IMG/VR virus record: IMGVR_UViG_3300026509_000003
Location: 1 to 44,176 of that record
Source: a virus
DNA: 44,176 bases
Reading direction: 5' to 3' (one strand)
How positions within the stretch are numbered: the first letter of the stretch is position 1; every line of letters begins with the position of its first letter. This document shows positions 20,263-28,804 of the stretch, piece by piece. The notes under the pieces are model-generated. The model was not told where the DNA came from, made no database searches, and worked only from the letters and a program-made list of their open reading frames with translations. The position numbers and the translations under genes were made by a program.

Positions 20263-20290
20263 TTGACTTTTTAAAAGTATTAACTATAAT
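20263..20290 (+). promoter_or_regulatory. late promoter
   Basis: TTGACT at 20263-20268, 16-bp spacer, TATAAT at 20285-20290, only 8 bp before the first ATG of the packaging operon. Transcription would begin close to the ATG at 20299, giving a leaderless or nearly leaderless message. Confidence 0.8.
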
Positions 20291-20298
20291 AAAATCAA

Positions 20299-20598
20299 AT
20301 GGAACAGGAAGAAAAACTTAGAAAAACTTTTGACTTGTTTATAAAATTTATCTTCGGGAAAGATGTTAATTTAGATTTCACTATTGAGAAACACCGCTCG
20401 GTGAAAGATGGTTATGTGATATTACTTCCGAGAAAATCTTCTGAATTAAATCATATAGTAGGTCGGGGCGGGCAAACTCTTTCTGCTATTAATAAAATTT
20501 TTGGAGTTTGGGGATACCGCAATAATATTTTCGTTGTTATTAAACAAAAAAGAGATGAGCAAGGAATTGGAAATGAGACCCCTGCCGAAGGGTTATAA
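20299..20598 (+). CDS. KH-domain RNA-binding protein, 99 residues
   Basis: Residues 30-85 follow a bacterial KH domain: LDFTIEKHRSVKDGYVILLP, then NHIVGRGGQTLSAINKIF with the G-x-x-G loop (GRGG), then IFVVIKQKR. It resembles the short KH proteins of the KhpA/KhpB type that bind single-stranded RNA. Being the first late gene, it could control late messages. Its end overlaps the next gene by 44 bp. Confidence 0.75.
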   Translation: MEQEEKLRKTFDLFIKFIFGKDVNLDFTIEKHRSVKDGYVILLPRKSSELNHIVGRGGQTLSAINKIFGVWGYRNNIFVVIKQKRDEQGIGNETPAEGL

Positions 20599-21004
20599 GG
20601 AAATGAAAAAGAAATTACGGGACGCTAAAAAAGAATTACGGTCAGAAGTTAAATTAGATAATGGAGATGGTAATTTAATGGGCATTCCAGAGGGAACTGT
20701 TAGATTAGCAATTGCTGAAAATGATAAAGGAAATCCTAAAATTTTAAATGATATTATGGCTAAGATACAACAGGTTGTTGATGCTATGAATTCAAAGAAA
20801 ATAGAGGAAGCTAAATTACCTTATCTCGGTTCAACTTTAAAATCTTTGGTGCAAGCTTATCACTTTATCAATATAACTTTAGGGATTTCAAATTTTGTTT
20901 CTCCTCCAGAGATGGAGAATATCCCAGATGACCCGGACGAGATTATAGAGAAAACAGCTGAAGTAACTTTGAAAGTTAAAAGGAAGTGGGATAAAGGTAA
21001 GTAA
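20555..21004 (+). CDS. possible small terminase subunit, 149 residues
   Basis: Start chosen at 20555 (MSKELEMRPLPKGYKEMKKK), because the earlier in-frame ATG lies in the KH gene. Helical and charged; LPYLGSTLKSLVQAYHFINI may be the assembly helix. The assignment rests on position immediately before the large terminase and on size; no HTH is obvious. Confidence 0.4.
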   Translation: MSKELEMRPLPKGYKEMKKKLRDAKKELRSEVKLDNGDGNLMGIPEGTVRLAIAENDKGNPKILNDIMAKIQQVVDAMNSKKIEEAKLPYLGSTLKSLVQAYHFINITLGISNFVSPPEMENIPDDPDEIIEKTAEVTLKVKRKWDKGK

Positions 21005-21028
21005 TTTCCACTTCGTGGAAACTTCAAT

Positions 21029-22597
21029 ATGAATTTAGAGCTTTTTGAACAATACCTTCGTAGTGAAACTTATTTGAAAGCGGCTAAAGAAAAGCTGGCT
21101 TTTTATAATATTGATTTTAGAAATGCTTTAACTCGTTTAGAGTGGTGGAATAGACTTAGGAAAGATATAGTTGATTTTTCTAAGAAATGTATAATGGTTT
21201 ATGAACCAAGAGGAAAAACTACAAAAGATGTTATTTTGGTTCCTTTTGATTATCAGATAGATATTTGGAAAAAATTAGATGAAGTTTATAAAACAGGCGG
21301 TGACTTATTCATAGAGAAATCAAGAGATTTGGGTGTAACTTACTCTGTTTTAGTTTGGGTTTTACATAAATGGTTATTTGAACCCGGTTTTACCGCTCTT
21401 TTAGGTTCAAGGAAAGAGGAGGAAGTAGATAATCGTTTGCCAAGTTCTTTATTTGGTAAATTAAGATATATGTTTTATGGTATGCCTAAGTGGTTAGCTC
21501 CGAAAGGGTTTAAAAAAAGAAATAACGACTCTCATATGAAATTCTCTAATCCTGAGAATGGTTCTGTAATTGAAGGTGAATCTTCTAATCCTAATTTTTC
21601 TCGTGGAAAAAGAGCATCTATAATTATTGCCGATGAAATATTTTACTGGCCTTATATGAAAGAATCTATTAAAGCAATGTATGATGCTTCGCCTACAAGG
21701 ATTTTTATTTCTACTTCAAATAAAGATGCTTTTGCTAAAAGGTTTGTAGAATCTTTAAGAGCACAAGATAGAGTTTATACAATTCCTTGGGATAAAAATC
21801 CTTTTAAAGATAAAGAGTGGTATGAACAAGAAAAAGTTAAAAGAGGTTCTATTTCAGAAGCTATAACTTCTGAGTTGGATATATCTTATGATATATCTGT
21901 TGAGGACGCTTACTATCCAGAATCTTTTGGTTGTGAAATTAGACCGCTTCAATATGACCCGAACTACCCTCTTTATATAGGTTTAGATACTGCTGCTTAT
22001 AAAGATTACACTGCTATGATTTGGGCTCAATTTATAGACGGCGAACTTCGTGTTCTACACTCTCTTTTAACTCACGGGAGATTAATGCCTAATAAAAATC
22101 TTATTGATTGGTTTTTGCCTTTCTTTTCAAAGAATATTCCTTTAAATGATAAACAATGGTATGAATCTTGGGAATTAGCTCTTTTAGAGAAAGTTAGAAC
22201 TTATAATGACCCATTTATGATTTGCGGTGAATCTAATCTTAAAATGTCTCCGCAGGTTATAGGTAAATCTTGGGATTCTTATTTAAATGAAGTATTTAAA
22301 TCTTACAAGTTGTCTATATTCATAGATACGAACGATGATAAAATAGATTATTCAGAAAGAAGGAGGGCAGCTTCTAATTTCTTAAAGGTCGCAGTTTTTA
22401 ATAAAGAAGATAGTGCTATAAATTGTTTAGACGCTATCCGCTCTACAAAGAAAGTATTTGTAGAAATTGCAAGAGACAATAAAGTTAAGCCAAAAAACTT
22501 TCCGGGAGATAAAGATTTGAGAGCTGCTTTTGAAAATCTTTGTTGTTCTCTTGAAAAACAAAATTTCAGTTTTAGAGTAATTAATTATGCAAGTTAA
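21029..22597 (+). CDS. terL: terminase large subunit (DNA-packaging ATPase/nuclease)
   Basis: A protein of 522 residues. The N-terminal ATPase has the deviant Walker A K97-S-R-D-L-G-V-T104 (phage terminases often have K/S-R-D-x-G-x-T/S) and Walker B IIIAD202-E203. The coupling motif is near FISTSN (about 230). The C-terminal nuclease starts at YIGLDTAAYKDYTAMIW with Asp320 as first metal ligand. It packages DNA into proheads at the portal encoded next. Overlaps the following gene by 11 bp. Confidence 0.92.
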   Translation: MNLELFEQYLRSETYLKAAKEKLAFYNIDFRNALTRLEWWNRLRKDIVDFSKKCIMVYEPRGKTTKDVILVPFDYQIDIWKKLDEVYKTGGDLFIEKSRDLGVTYSVLVWVLHKWLFEPGFTALLGSRKEEEVDNRLPSSLFGKLRYMFYGMPKWLAPKGFKKRNNDSHMKFSNPENGSVIEGESSNPNFSRGKRASIIIADEIFYWPYMKESIKAMYDASPTRIFISTSNKDAFAKRFVESLRAQDRVYTIPWDKNPFKDKEWYEQEKVKRGSISEAITSELDISYDISVEDAYYPESFGCEIRPLQYDPNYPLYIGLDTAAYKDYTAMIWAQFIDGELRVLHSLLTHGRLMPNKNLIDWFLPFFSKNIPLNDKQWYESWELALLEKVRTYNDPFMICGESNLKMSPQVIGKSWDSYLNEVFKSYKLSIFIDTNDDKIDYSERRRAASNFLKVAVFNKEDSAINCLDAIRSTKKVFVEIARDNKVKPKNFPGDKDLRAAFENLCCSLEKQNFSFRVINYAS

Positions 22598-22868
22598 ACT
22601 TCAAAAACTTATTGACTTATTTAAAAGAAAGAATTATGATATAGACATAAAATTTTATAAAACTTCTAATATGTATGTTTTCTTTTGGAATGGTTTTGTT
22701 GTTGGAAAATATAAATTAGATTATTTCTATAAACTTCCAAACGAACAAATTTGGGAAACAACTATAAGAATGATTTTAAAATTAAAACAAATTTTTAATA
22801 GTCATAGTTATGGAGATAAAAAAACTATGAAGTCGATTTTTATAAATAAAAATTATGCAGGAGAATGA
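22587..22868 (+). CDS. hypothetical protein, 93 residues
   Basis: Starts MQVKLQKLIDLFKRKNYDID; contains YVFFWNGFVVGKYKLDYFY. Wedged between terminase and portal with overlaps at both ends (11 and 14 bp). Function unknown. Confidence 0.6.
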   Translation: MQVKLQKLIDLFKRKNYDIDIKFYKTSNMYVFFWNGFVVGKYKLDYFYKLPNEQIWETTIRMILKLKQIFNSHSYGDKKTMKSIFINKNYAGE

Positions 22869-24819
22869 TAAAATAGTATTAGAAAATATTTATAGGCCGT
22901 CACTAACTGAACTTGATGTTATTCAAAGAGTATACTCAAAATACTACAAATGGAGAACGAATTTAACAACTTCTTGGCCTCAGTTTGAAGGAATGTCTGT
23001 TAAAGAATATATTAAAACCGCAAGAGAAAAATTTAATGGGATTTTACCTCTTAATCCATTAGTTGAAAGAAAACCCTATGTTTCAAAAGAGTTTAGAAAT
23101 ACCGCCGAACAAGTTGTAACTTTTGTTTCTAACTTGTTGCAAAATCCAGAATTTTACGGCGAGGAAGGATTAGATCAAAACATTGCTGTTTTTTTAAATG
23201 CTTTAATTAAAAAAATTAGAAACGGAACTAAATTTAAAATTCAAGATGCTTTTCACTTTTTACAAACAATTATTGATGGGACTGGAATAGTTTATGTTTC
23301 TTGGAACCCAAGAAAAAGAAAATTAAAAAATATAAAATACTTTAATGAAGAAACTGGAGAAATTGAATTTGATGAAAAAACAATTTCAGATAATTCTATT
23401 GAGGAGATATGGATTGACCCATTAGATATTTTTATACCTAAAATCTTTGAACCGGACATAGATAAACAAGGAGAACTTATTTGGAGAAAAATAATGACTT
23501 GGTCTGATTTTAAGAGAAGATATGGGAAATATACTCTTAATAAATATGTTTATCCCGGACAAAAACTTGCAGAGAGTTCTATTTTTTCAGAGATGTTAGA
23601 TAAAGCAATTTTAACTTCTGAAAAAATTGAAATTATAAATTATTACAACACAGAGGAAGATGAGTATGTTATTCTTGCTAATGGAGTATTTCTAAATCCT
23701 GTAAACGCTAAAACAAGGAAGTCAATGGTGTCTCCACTCCCGTGGAATCACAAAGAACTTCCTTTTGCTAAAACAATTTATCGCTTTACTTCACCGGCTT
23801 TGTTTTGGGGAGCATCTTTAATGCATTTAGTTAAAGATGAAGTTGAAGCTTTTAACAATTTGATTGAAATGTCTCTTGATAGAGTTTATCGAGCAATTAA
23901 TCCTCCTATTGTAACAAATGATTATAGCGTTCCAAATAATATTAAATTAGAATCCGGGAAAATTTATGTTTCTCGTGGAGATTGGAAAGAATTGCAGATG
24001 TCTCCTCTTGACCCGAATGCTTTCAATGTTTCGTTGTTGCTTCAAAACCAAATTACAAGAAATACTACTCCATTAACTCCACCAACACCAAATACAAGAC
24101 AACCTCGTTCTGCTTCTGAAATTATTTCAAGACAACAAAGAGAGTTGCAATCTTATCAAACACAAAAACTATTTTATCAGGACTTATTAGAACAAAAAAT
24201 ATGGCTTGCTGTTTTTAATGGTATTCAGTATTTAACCGCTGATGTTACAAAGAAAATGGTTGGTAAAGAAAAATTTGAAAAAGTTTTAATGGTTGACCAA
24301 ATTCAAACTCCCGTTGGATTATCGTCTGTAAAAGTTAAAATAAAAGGAACTAATGAACCGCTTTCTAATCCAGTTGAATTAGCAAGAGAATCAATCTTAG
24401 AATCAATTCAAAATAAGAAAAGAGTTGAAGTTGTTGAAATATCGGTTGATGCTTTACAGAATTTGAAGTTTGATGTTTCTGTGAGATTTGATGTTGAAAA
24501 CACCCCAGAACTTAAAAAAGTTTTATTTATGAATTTTATTCAACAATTATTTACTTTATTCCCCGATATAGGAATAGACAAAAAGAAGGTAGCATTAAGA
24601 TTATTTGAGGTTTATAATGAGAATCCAGCTGATTATCTTTCAGATGAAGTTATCCCCTCTCTTTTCTTAAAAGAACCGCAACACCTTCAACAACCCGGAC
24701 AACCCGGACAATCTTTACCACAACAATTAGTTCAAGCACAACAAACTGGTCCAACATCTGGTCCGATGGGAGCAATGATTAAACCAAATTTAACTGATAT
24801 ATTAACACAATTACAATGA
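22855..24819 (+). CDS. portal protein
   Basis: A protein of 654 residues directly downstream of the terminase, the usual place and size for a portal. Features include long helices near the middle (FWGASLMHLVKDEVEAFNNL) and a Gln/Pro-rich disordered C-terminus (LQQPGQPGQSLPQQL). It would form the ring at one capsid vertex through which DNA enters and leaves. No short motif is decisive; the call rests on order, length and helix pattern. An imperfect TCCAC/GTGGA palindrome lies at 23733-23746. Confidence 0.75.
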   Translation: MQENDKIVLENIYRPSLTELDVIQRVYSKYYKWRTNLTTSWPQFEGMSVKEYIKTAREKFNGILPLNPLVERKPYVSKEFRNTAEQVVTFVSNLLQNPEFYGEEGLDQNIAVFLNALIKKIRNGTKFKIQDAFHFLQTIIDGTGIVYVSWNPRKRKLKNIKYFNEETGEIEFDEKTISDNSIEEIWIDPLDIFIPKIFEPDIDKQGELIWRKIMTWSDFKRRYGKYTLNKYVYPGQKLAESSIFSEMLDKAILTSEKIEIINYYNTEEDEYVILANGVFLNPVNAKTRKSMVSPLPWNHKELPFAKTIYRFTSPALFWGASLMHLVKDEVEAFNNLIEMSLDRVYRAINPPIVTNDYSVPNNIKLESGKIYVSRGDWKELQMSPLDPNAFNVSLLLQNQITRNTTPLTPPTPNTRQPRSASEIISRQQRELQSYQTQKLFYQDLLEQKIWLAVFNGIQYLTADVTKKMVGKEKFEKVLMVDQIQTPVGLSSVKVKIKGTNEPLSNPVELARESILESIQNKKRVEVVEISVDALQNLKFDVSVRFDVENTPELKKVLFMNFIQQLFTLFPDIGIDKKKVALRLFEVYNENPADYLSDEVIPSLFLKEPQHLQQPGQPGQSLPQQLVQAQQTGPTSGPMGAMIKPNLTDILTQLQ

Positions 24820-25181
24820 GAAAGTTTTTAATTAAATTATTTTCAACAAATGAATTAAAAAAAGAAATTCTTAAAAGAGAATTTATTAATGATGCTCCAA
24901 ATTTAGATTTTGGAGAAATAAAAAATCTTTGGCAAAAAATATTTAAAGAAAATCCAAAAATTGTAGATTTTATTAAATTTAGAAAAAATCAGCTTCTTTA
25001 TTCTTTAATTTCTGGTGATTCATCAAATAAGGACGATATAGCAAGAGTAATATCAGAGTGGTCTATGATTGAATCTTTATCACAAGATTATCCAGATTAT
25101 ATTGAAGTTAAAGAAGAAGAACCTCAAAAAGATATAGAATCGATTTTTGAAAAACTTAAAGGTCGTTTTATAAATAAATAA
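24816..25181 (+). CDS. hypothetical protein, 121 residues
   Basis: ATGA overlap with the portal gene. Starts MRKFLIKLFSTNELKKEILK; helical, acidic C-terminus (EVKEEEPQKDIESIFEKLKG). AAAGGTCG sits in the last codons (KGR). Function unknown. Confidence 0.6.
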   Translation: MRKFLIKLFSTNELKKEILKREFINDAPNLDFGEIKNLWQKIFKENPKIVDFIKFRKNQLLYSLISGDSSNKDDIARVISEWSMIESLSQDYPDYIEVKEEEPQKDIESIFEKLKGRFINK

Positions 25182-25182
25182 A

Positions 25183-25359
25183 ATGCCATACAAAATAGTT
25201 AAAAGAGGAAATAAATATCTTACGGTTAATAAACAAACTGGAAAAATTAAAGGGAGGCACGCTTCTAAAAAGAAGGCGGTTGCCCAAATGAGACTTCTTT
25301 ATATGGTTGAATCTGGTAAAAAACTAACTAAAACTAAAAGGTCGAAAAAGAGAAAATAA
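25183..25359 (+). CDS. small basic protein, 58 residues
   Basis: Starts MPYKIVKRGNKYLTVNKQTG and continues with HASKKKAVAQMRLLY, ending in a Lys/Arg tail (TKTKRSKKRK). This small domain (xYxVxxxG...A..Q..aL) occurs in head-gene clusters of many phages and may bind DNA or RNA. First of three basic mini-proteins in a row. Confidence 0.65.
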   Translation: MPYKIVKRGNKYLTVNKQTGKIKGRHASKKKAVAQMRLLYMVESGKKLTKTKRSKKRK

Positions 25360-25363
25360 ACAT

Positions 25364-25459
25364 ATGAAAAATAAGAAAGAAAAGAAATCCAAAAAACAAA
25401 CTTCTAAATATAATTCTGGATTAAAAACTAAATTAAAGGCCTCTGGAATGTTAAAATAA
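25364..25459 (+). CDS. very small basic protein, 31 residues
   Basis: MKNKKEKKSKKQTSKYNSGL ending KASGMLK. About 40 percent lysine. An AAAGGTCG box lies 19 nt before ATG, which supports its being translated. Confidence 0.5.
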   Translation: MKNKKEKKSKKQTSKYNSGLKTKLKASGMLK

Positions 25460-25460
25460 T

Positions 25461-25622
25461 ATGGCTAAAAATAAAGTTTCTATTTCAATGAAAAAATTGC
25501 CAACGGTAAAACCCGTTTCTATGAAGGCACCGAAAATCAAGATTACTGTTGGTAAAATTGGAACAATATCATCTTTTGGTAAAAAGATAAAAATTCCAAA
25601 AATAAAATCTTTTAAAAAATAA
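25461..25622 (+). CDS. small lysine-rich protein, 53 residues
   Basis: Starts MAKNKVSISMKKLPTVKPVS with repeated K-x-P/K-I-K motifs (APKIKITVGKIG, KIKIPKIKSFKK) and no acidic residues. Could neutralise packaged DNA in the head or bind RNA. Starts one base after the previous stop. Confidence 0.5.
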   Translation: MAKNKVSISMKKLPTVKPVSMKAPKIKITVGKIGTISSFGKKIKIPKIKSFKK

Positions 25623-25628
25623 TTTGAC

Positions 25629-25656
25629 TTGACTTGAATAAATTACTTGCTATAAT
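25629..25656 (+). promoter_or_regulatory. promoter of the capsid genes
   Basis: TTGACT at 25629-25634, 16-bp spacer, TATAAT at 25651-25656. A leader of about 70 nt with short G+C-rich hairpins (for example CGTC/GACG at 25699-25717) precedes the ATG at 25730. Confidence 0.8.
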
Positions 25657-25729
25657 AATTTCAAGGGTCGCCACCTTTTGGGCGTTAGGTCTATAAATGC
25701 GTCGTCGGCATACGGACGAAATAAAAACT

Positions 25730-26332
25730 ATGGATAAAGAACTTGAACAAAAACTCGAACAAGAAATTTCTGATTTAGAGCAAAGAAAAGATTCAGATGA
25801 GCAGAAACCAGAAGTCGTTGAAGCTCTTGATAAAGAGATAGAAAGGAAAAAGAAAGAGTTATATGAACTTCGTGAATCTATAAGACAGATTAAGAGCGAA
25901 AATGAATCTTTAGTTTCTAAACTCCAATCAGAGAATCTTGATGAGGCTCTAAACAGAATTTCTAAAAAATATAGTCTTCAAGATGAAGACAAACAGAAAC
26001 TTATATCGGAATTTACTGCAAGATATAAAGATGTTGTTTCTGTTGAAAAAATGGAAGGAATTCTTTCTGCATTATATCTCTTGAATCACCCAGAACAGCT
26101 CAAAAAAATTGAGCAGTTCAATGATAAAGTTCAAGAAAATATACAGAATAAGATTGAGCAAGATATATCAAGCAGTTCTGATTATTCTCCTTCACAGGAT
26201 ACAGAAACGCTTACACCGGAGGAAATGCTTTTAGCTAAACAATATAATATCAAACCAGAAACATTACTTAAAATGAAAAAGGCTCAACCAGAAGAATTCC
26301 TTACAAAAAACGCTAAAAAATTAAATTACTAA
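25730..26332 (+). CDS. scaffold-like coiled-coil protein, 200 residues
   Basis: Start taken at 25730 (MDKELEQKLEQEISDLEQRK); the in-frame ATG at 25697 would add a basic peptide encoded by the leader hairpin. Strong Glu/Lys coiled coil to about residue 80, then a helical domain (SVEKMEGILSALYLLNHPEQ) and a Ser/Thr-rich linker. Its position before the capsid genes and its composition fit a capsid scaffolding protein. Confidence 0.65.
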   Translation: MDKELEQKLEQEISDLEQRKDSDEQKPEVVEALDKEIERKKKELYELRESIRQIKSENESLVSKLQSENLDEALNRISKKYSLQDEDKQKLISEFTARYKDVVSVEKMEGILSALYLLNHPEQLKKIEQFNDKVQENIQNKIEQDISSSSDYSPSQDTETLTPEEMLLAKQYNIKPETLLKMKKAQPEEFLTKNAKKLNY

Positions 26333-26375
26333 ATTTCTTTTAAAACTCTGTAAAGGTCTTTAATATTTTCTAGAT

Positions 26376-26915
26376 ATGATTAGCGTTAAACAACAGGGTT
26401 ACAGAGAATTTCAACTTGGACCCTATTTATTAGGTTCATCTCTTACTGTTAATGTTGGTGATGCTGTTGCTTTTAGTGATGCTGCTGCTACTGCTGGAAC
26501 ACTTACAAATGCCACAGCAAAAGTTGCTGGAACAGCATATGTTGTTGGTGTTGTAACACAAATAGTTGATAAAGATGGAAATCCATTTTTAGCATCAGAT
26601 GGGACAGAATTAAAAAGCGTTACAACCGGAGCATCAAATACAACATATTATGCAATGATTGTTCCATCTATGAAAGGTTTTCTTATGGAATTTGATGTCA
26701 ATGCTACATTAGGAACAACAACTGGTTCTAATAAACCGGGTGGATACTTTAATTTAGCAGATGCAAGAACTATTGCTGAAAACAGCTATGTTGCTGCTGG
26801 TGCCGCTGGTTCTCCTAAACAAGTTTTTAGTTTAGGACCAGTAATTGACCCAGTAACAGGAGCTGTATCAACAAACAAAATTCTTGGTTTCTTCACTCAA
26901 TCAGTTCAAGCATAA
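26376..26915 (+). CDS. capsid decoration/stabilisation-like protein, 179 residues
   Basis: Ala/Thr/Gly/Val-rich, beta-type (LTVNVGDAVAFSDAAATAGT, YVVGVVTQIVDKDGNPF, STNKILGFFTQSVQA), like head decoration proteins encoded before the major capsid protein. An AAAGGTCT box is 16 nt before ATG. Confidence 0.55.
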   Translation: MISVKQQGYREFQLGPYLLGSSLTVNVGDAVAFSDAAATAGTLTNATAKVAGTAYVVGVVTQIVDKDGNPFLASDGTELKSVTTGASNTTYYAMIVPSMKGFLMEFDVNATLGTTTGSNKPGGYFNLADARTIAENSYVAAGAAGSPKQVFSLGPVIDPVTGAVSTNKILGFFTQSVQA

Positions 26916-26961
26916 AATTACTTACTTTAACTTTTATAAAGGTCTTATAACATAAAAAAAT

Positions 26962-27951
26962 ATGATTGTTCGTTCAGATATTTCACAGTTTCTTCGGGGA
27001 ATGCGTGCCAAGTTCTTTGAGGTTGTTGACCAAGGAAAAGAACAAGCCAGCAGATACGATATGGTTTCCTTATTCGAAGCAAAACCAGAATTAGGACCAT
27101 TAGTTCAAAGATTAGGAGCTGAAGGAGAACAAAAAAGAGAATTCACCTTCACAACTGGTTTGTTAGGATACCTTGAACCAACCGGAGAACTTGAACCATT
27201 CAAAGAAAAAACATACAAAACAGGATATATCACAGCTGTCCAACCGTATAAATTCACATCAAGAATAAAGGTCTCAAGAGAAGCAGTAGAAAAAAGAGCT
27301 CCAGAATACGCTTCAGCATTAGATGAAGCTTCTAAGCTCTTGGCTACAGCTACTCTTACATTGTCAAAGCATACTTGGGATTTGTTCAATAATTTAAGAA
27401 CAGCCCCAGCTTCATTACCAAATCAATTATTTGCTTACAATGATGGAGTTAAAATTGCTTCCGTTGCTCACCCATTAAGAGGTGGCGGAACAGTTTCTAA
27501 CTGTTTAGCATCATCTCCTGCTTTATCTGTTGATGCTTTGGAAACAGCTTTACTTTTGGGATACAACACAAAAGATGATACCGGCAAACCAATGCCATAC
27601 TTCTCTGCCCAAAAGTATTTAGTTGTAAATCCGGCATTAGCAAGAAAAGCAAGAGAAATTGCTTTAACTGATAACACTCCATATACTACAAACTTTGTAG
27701 CTAACATCTTTAGAGGTATCTATGATGTTATTATTTCTCCGTTTATTATTTCCACAACTCAGTGGACATTAGTAGACGGAACATCATCTCCAATCAGACA
27801 AGTTGTCTTTAAAGATATTACACCAGAAGATTGGTTTGATGAAAATGTCAAAGGATATGTCTATGATGTTGAAGCTCAATGGAGAGTTGGAACAGTTGAT
27901 TTCAGAGGGATAGTTCATTCAGTTGGTGATGCTTCTACGATAACAGACTAG
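26962..27951 (+). CDS. major capsid protein (HK97-fold type)
   Basis: A protein of 329 residues, starting MIVRSDISQFLRGMRAKFFE. Its start, size and place between scaffold and fibre genes fit major capsid proteins. KVSREAVEKRAPEYASALDE looks like the long spine helix, and PYFSAQKYLVVNPALARKAR plus FKDITPEDWFDENVKGYVYD match strand-rich A/P-domain patterns. Codons look optimised for high expression and a strong terminator follows, both usual for the most abundant virion protein. An AAAGGTCT box is 16 nt before ATG. Confidence 0.8.
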   Translation: MIVRSDISQFLRGMRAKFFEVVDQGKEQASRYDMVSLFEAKPELGPLVQRLGAEGEQKREFTFTTGLLGYLEPTGELEPFKEKTYKTGYITAVQPYKFTSRIKVSREAVEKRAPEYASALDEASKLLATATLTLSKHTWDLFNNLRTAPASLPNQLFAYNDGVKIASVAHPLRGGGTVSNCLASSPALSVDALETALLLGYNTKDDTGKPMPYFSAQKYLVVNPALARKAREIALTDNTPYTTNFVANIFRGIYDVIISPFIISTTQWTLVDGTSSPIRQVVFKDITPEDWFDENVKGYVYDVEAQWRVGTVDFRGIVHSVGDASTITD

Positions 27952-27960
27952 TTATTAATC

Positions 27961-27990
27961 CCCCCGCTGGTATCCCCAGCGGGGGGTTTC
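27961..27990 (+). terminator. strong terminator after the major capsid gene
   Basis: CCCCCGCTGG (27961-27970) pairs with CCAGCGGGGG (27976-27985), followed by GTTTC. The U-tract is short but the stem is very stable. Confidence 0.8.
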
Positions 27991-28037
27991 TGAAAAATTA
28001 AAAAAAATTAAAAAAGTCGTTAATTAATTTAAAAAAA

Positions 28038-28364
28038 ATGTATTACATAAAAAATACTTCGGACCAAACATTAATTGAACCGGAAACAAATTTAAGAGTT
28101 GAGCCAGGTGCTTGCAAACAATTCAAAGATGAAATGCTGTTTCTTAGGTTTACTGCTGCTTTTAATGGATTATGCGAAGTAATTACAGAGGAACAATATA
28201 ATCGTTGGCTTGCTTCTTTTGGTCAATTAGGTGCTGAATATGGAAAATTAGCACAGAAAGCAAAGGAAGAACAAGTTCAAGAAGAAACTCAAGAAGAAAC
28301 TCAAGAAGAAACTCAAGAAACAGAAGAAGCACCAAAAAAGAAAGGTCGTCCAAAGAAACAATAA
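28038..28364 (+). CDS. hypothetical head/connector protein, 108 residues
   Basis: Starts MYYIKNTSDQTLIEPETNLR. The C-terminus is three or four QEET repeats (15-bp... in-frame 12-bp DNA repeats near 28277-28320) and a basic KKKGRPKKQ end, which contains the next AAAGGTCG box. Possibly a head-tail connector; not certain. Confidence 0.5.
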   Translation: MYYIKNTSDQTLIEPETNLRVEPGACKQFKDEMLFLRFTAAFNGLCEVITEEQYNRWLASFGQLGAEYGKLAQKAKEEQVQEETQEETQEETQETEEAPKKKGRPKKQ

Positions 28365-28365
28365 T

Positions 28366-28803
28366 ATGCAAACAATTCAGTTTAAAAGTGATGTCACTGT
28401 TTTAAAAGCAAATAATTTATCTCCGATACCGGTTGGAGAAAACAATGCTGTTGCTGTAATAGATATTAAACCCGGAGATGAATTGGTTAAATATTTACAA
28501 TCTCAAACGCAAGGAAATTTAAGATTTAGCGTTACATTAGGAAGTTTAACCGCTGTTCATTTTAAAATCTTTTCTTATACCGCAGGAGTATCTGATTCTA
28601 TATCTTTTGTTCAAACCGTATCTTCATTTTCTGGTTCTGTTGAAACAATTTCTCCTGTTGATAGAAAAGTTACAGCAAACGGAGATTATGATTATTACTT
28701 TACTATTTCCGCTAATGACGGAATAAAGGTCATTGTTTGGGGCGATGGAACTAACACTGGAAGTTCTTTAACAAATATCCATCTCGCTCTAAGAACTAAC
28801 TAA
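28366..28803 (+). CDS. beta-rich virion protein, 145 residues
   Basis: Starts MQTIQFKSDVTVLKANNLSP; strands rich in Ser/Thr/Val (TVSSFSGSVETISPVDRKVT, DGIKVIVWGDGTNTGSSL). Probably a capsid or tail decoration protein, judged only from location and composition. Confidence 0.5.
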   Translation: MQTIQFKSDVTVLKANNLSPIPVGENNAVAVIDIKPGDELVKYLQSQTQGNLRFSVTLGSLTAVHFKIFSYTAGVSDSISFVQTVSSFSGSVETISPVDRKVTANGDYDYYFTISANDGIKVIVWGDGTNTGSSLTNIHLALRTN

Positions 28804-28804
28804 T

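Noticed and set aside
2567-28348. AAAGGTCG as an ordinary Shine-Dalgarno site or as a -35 element
   Set aside because: It ends 16 nt or more before ATG, too far for normal pairing, and there is no room for a -10 element and a leader between box and ATG.
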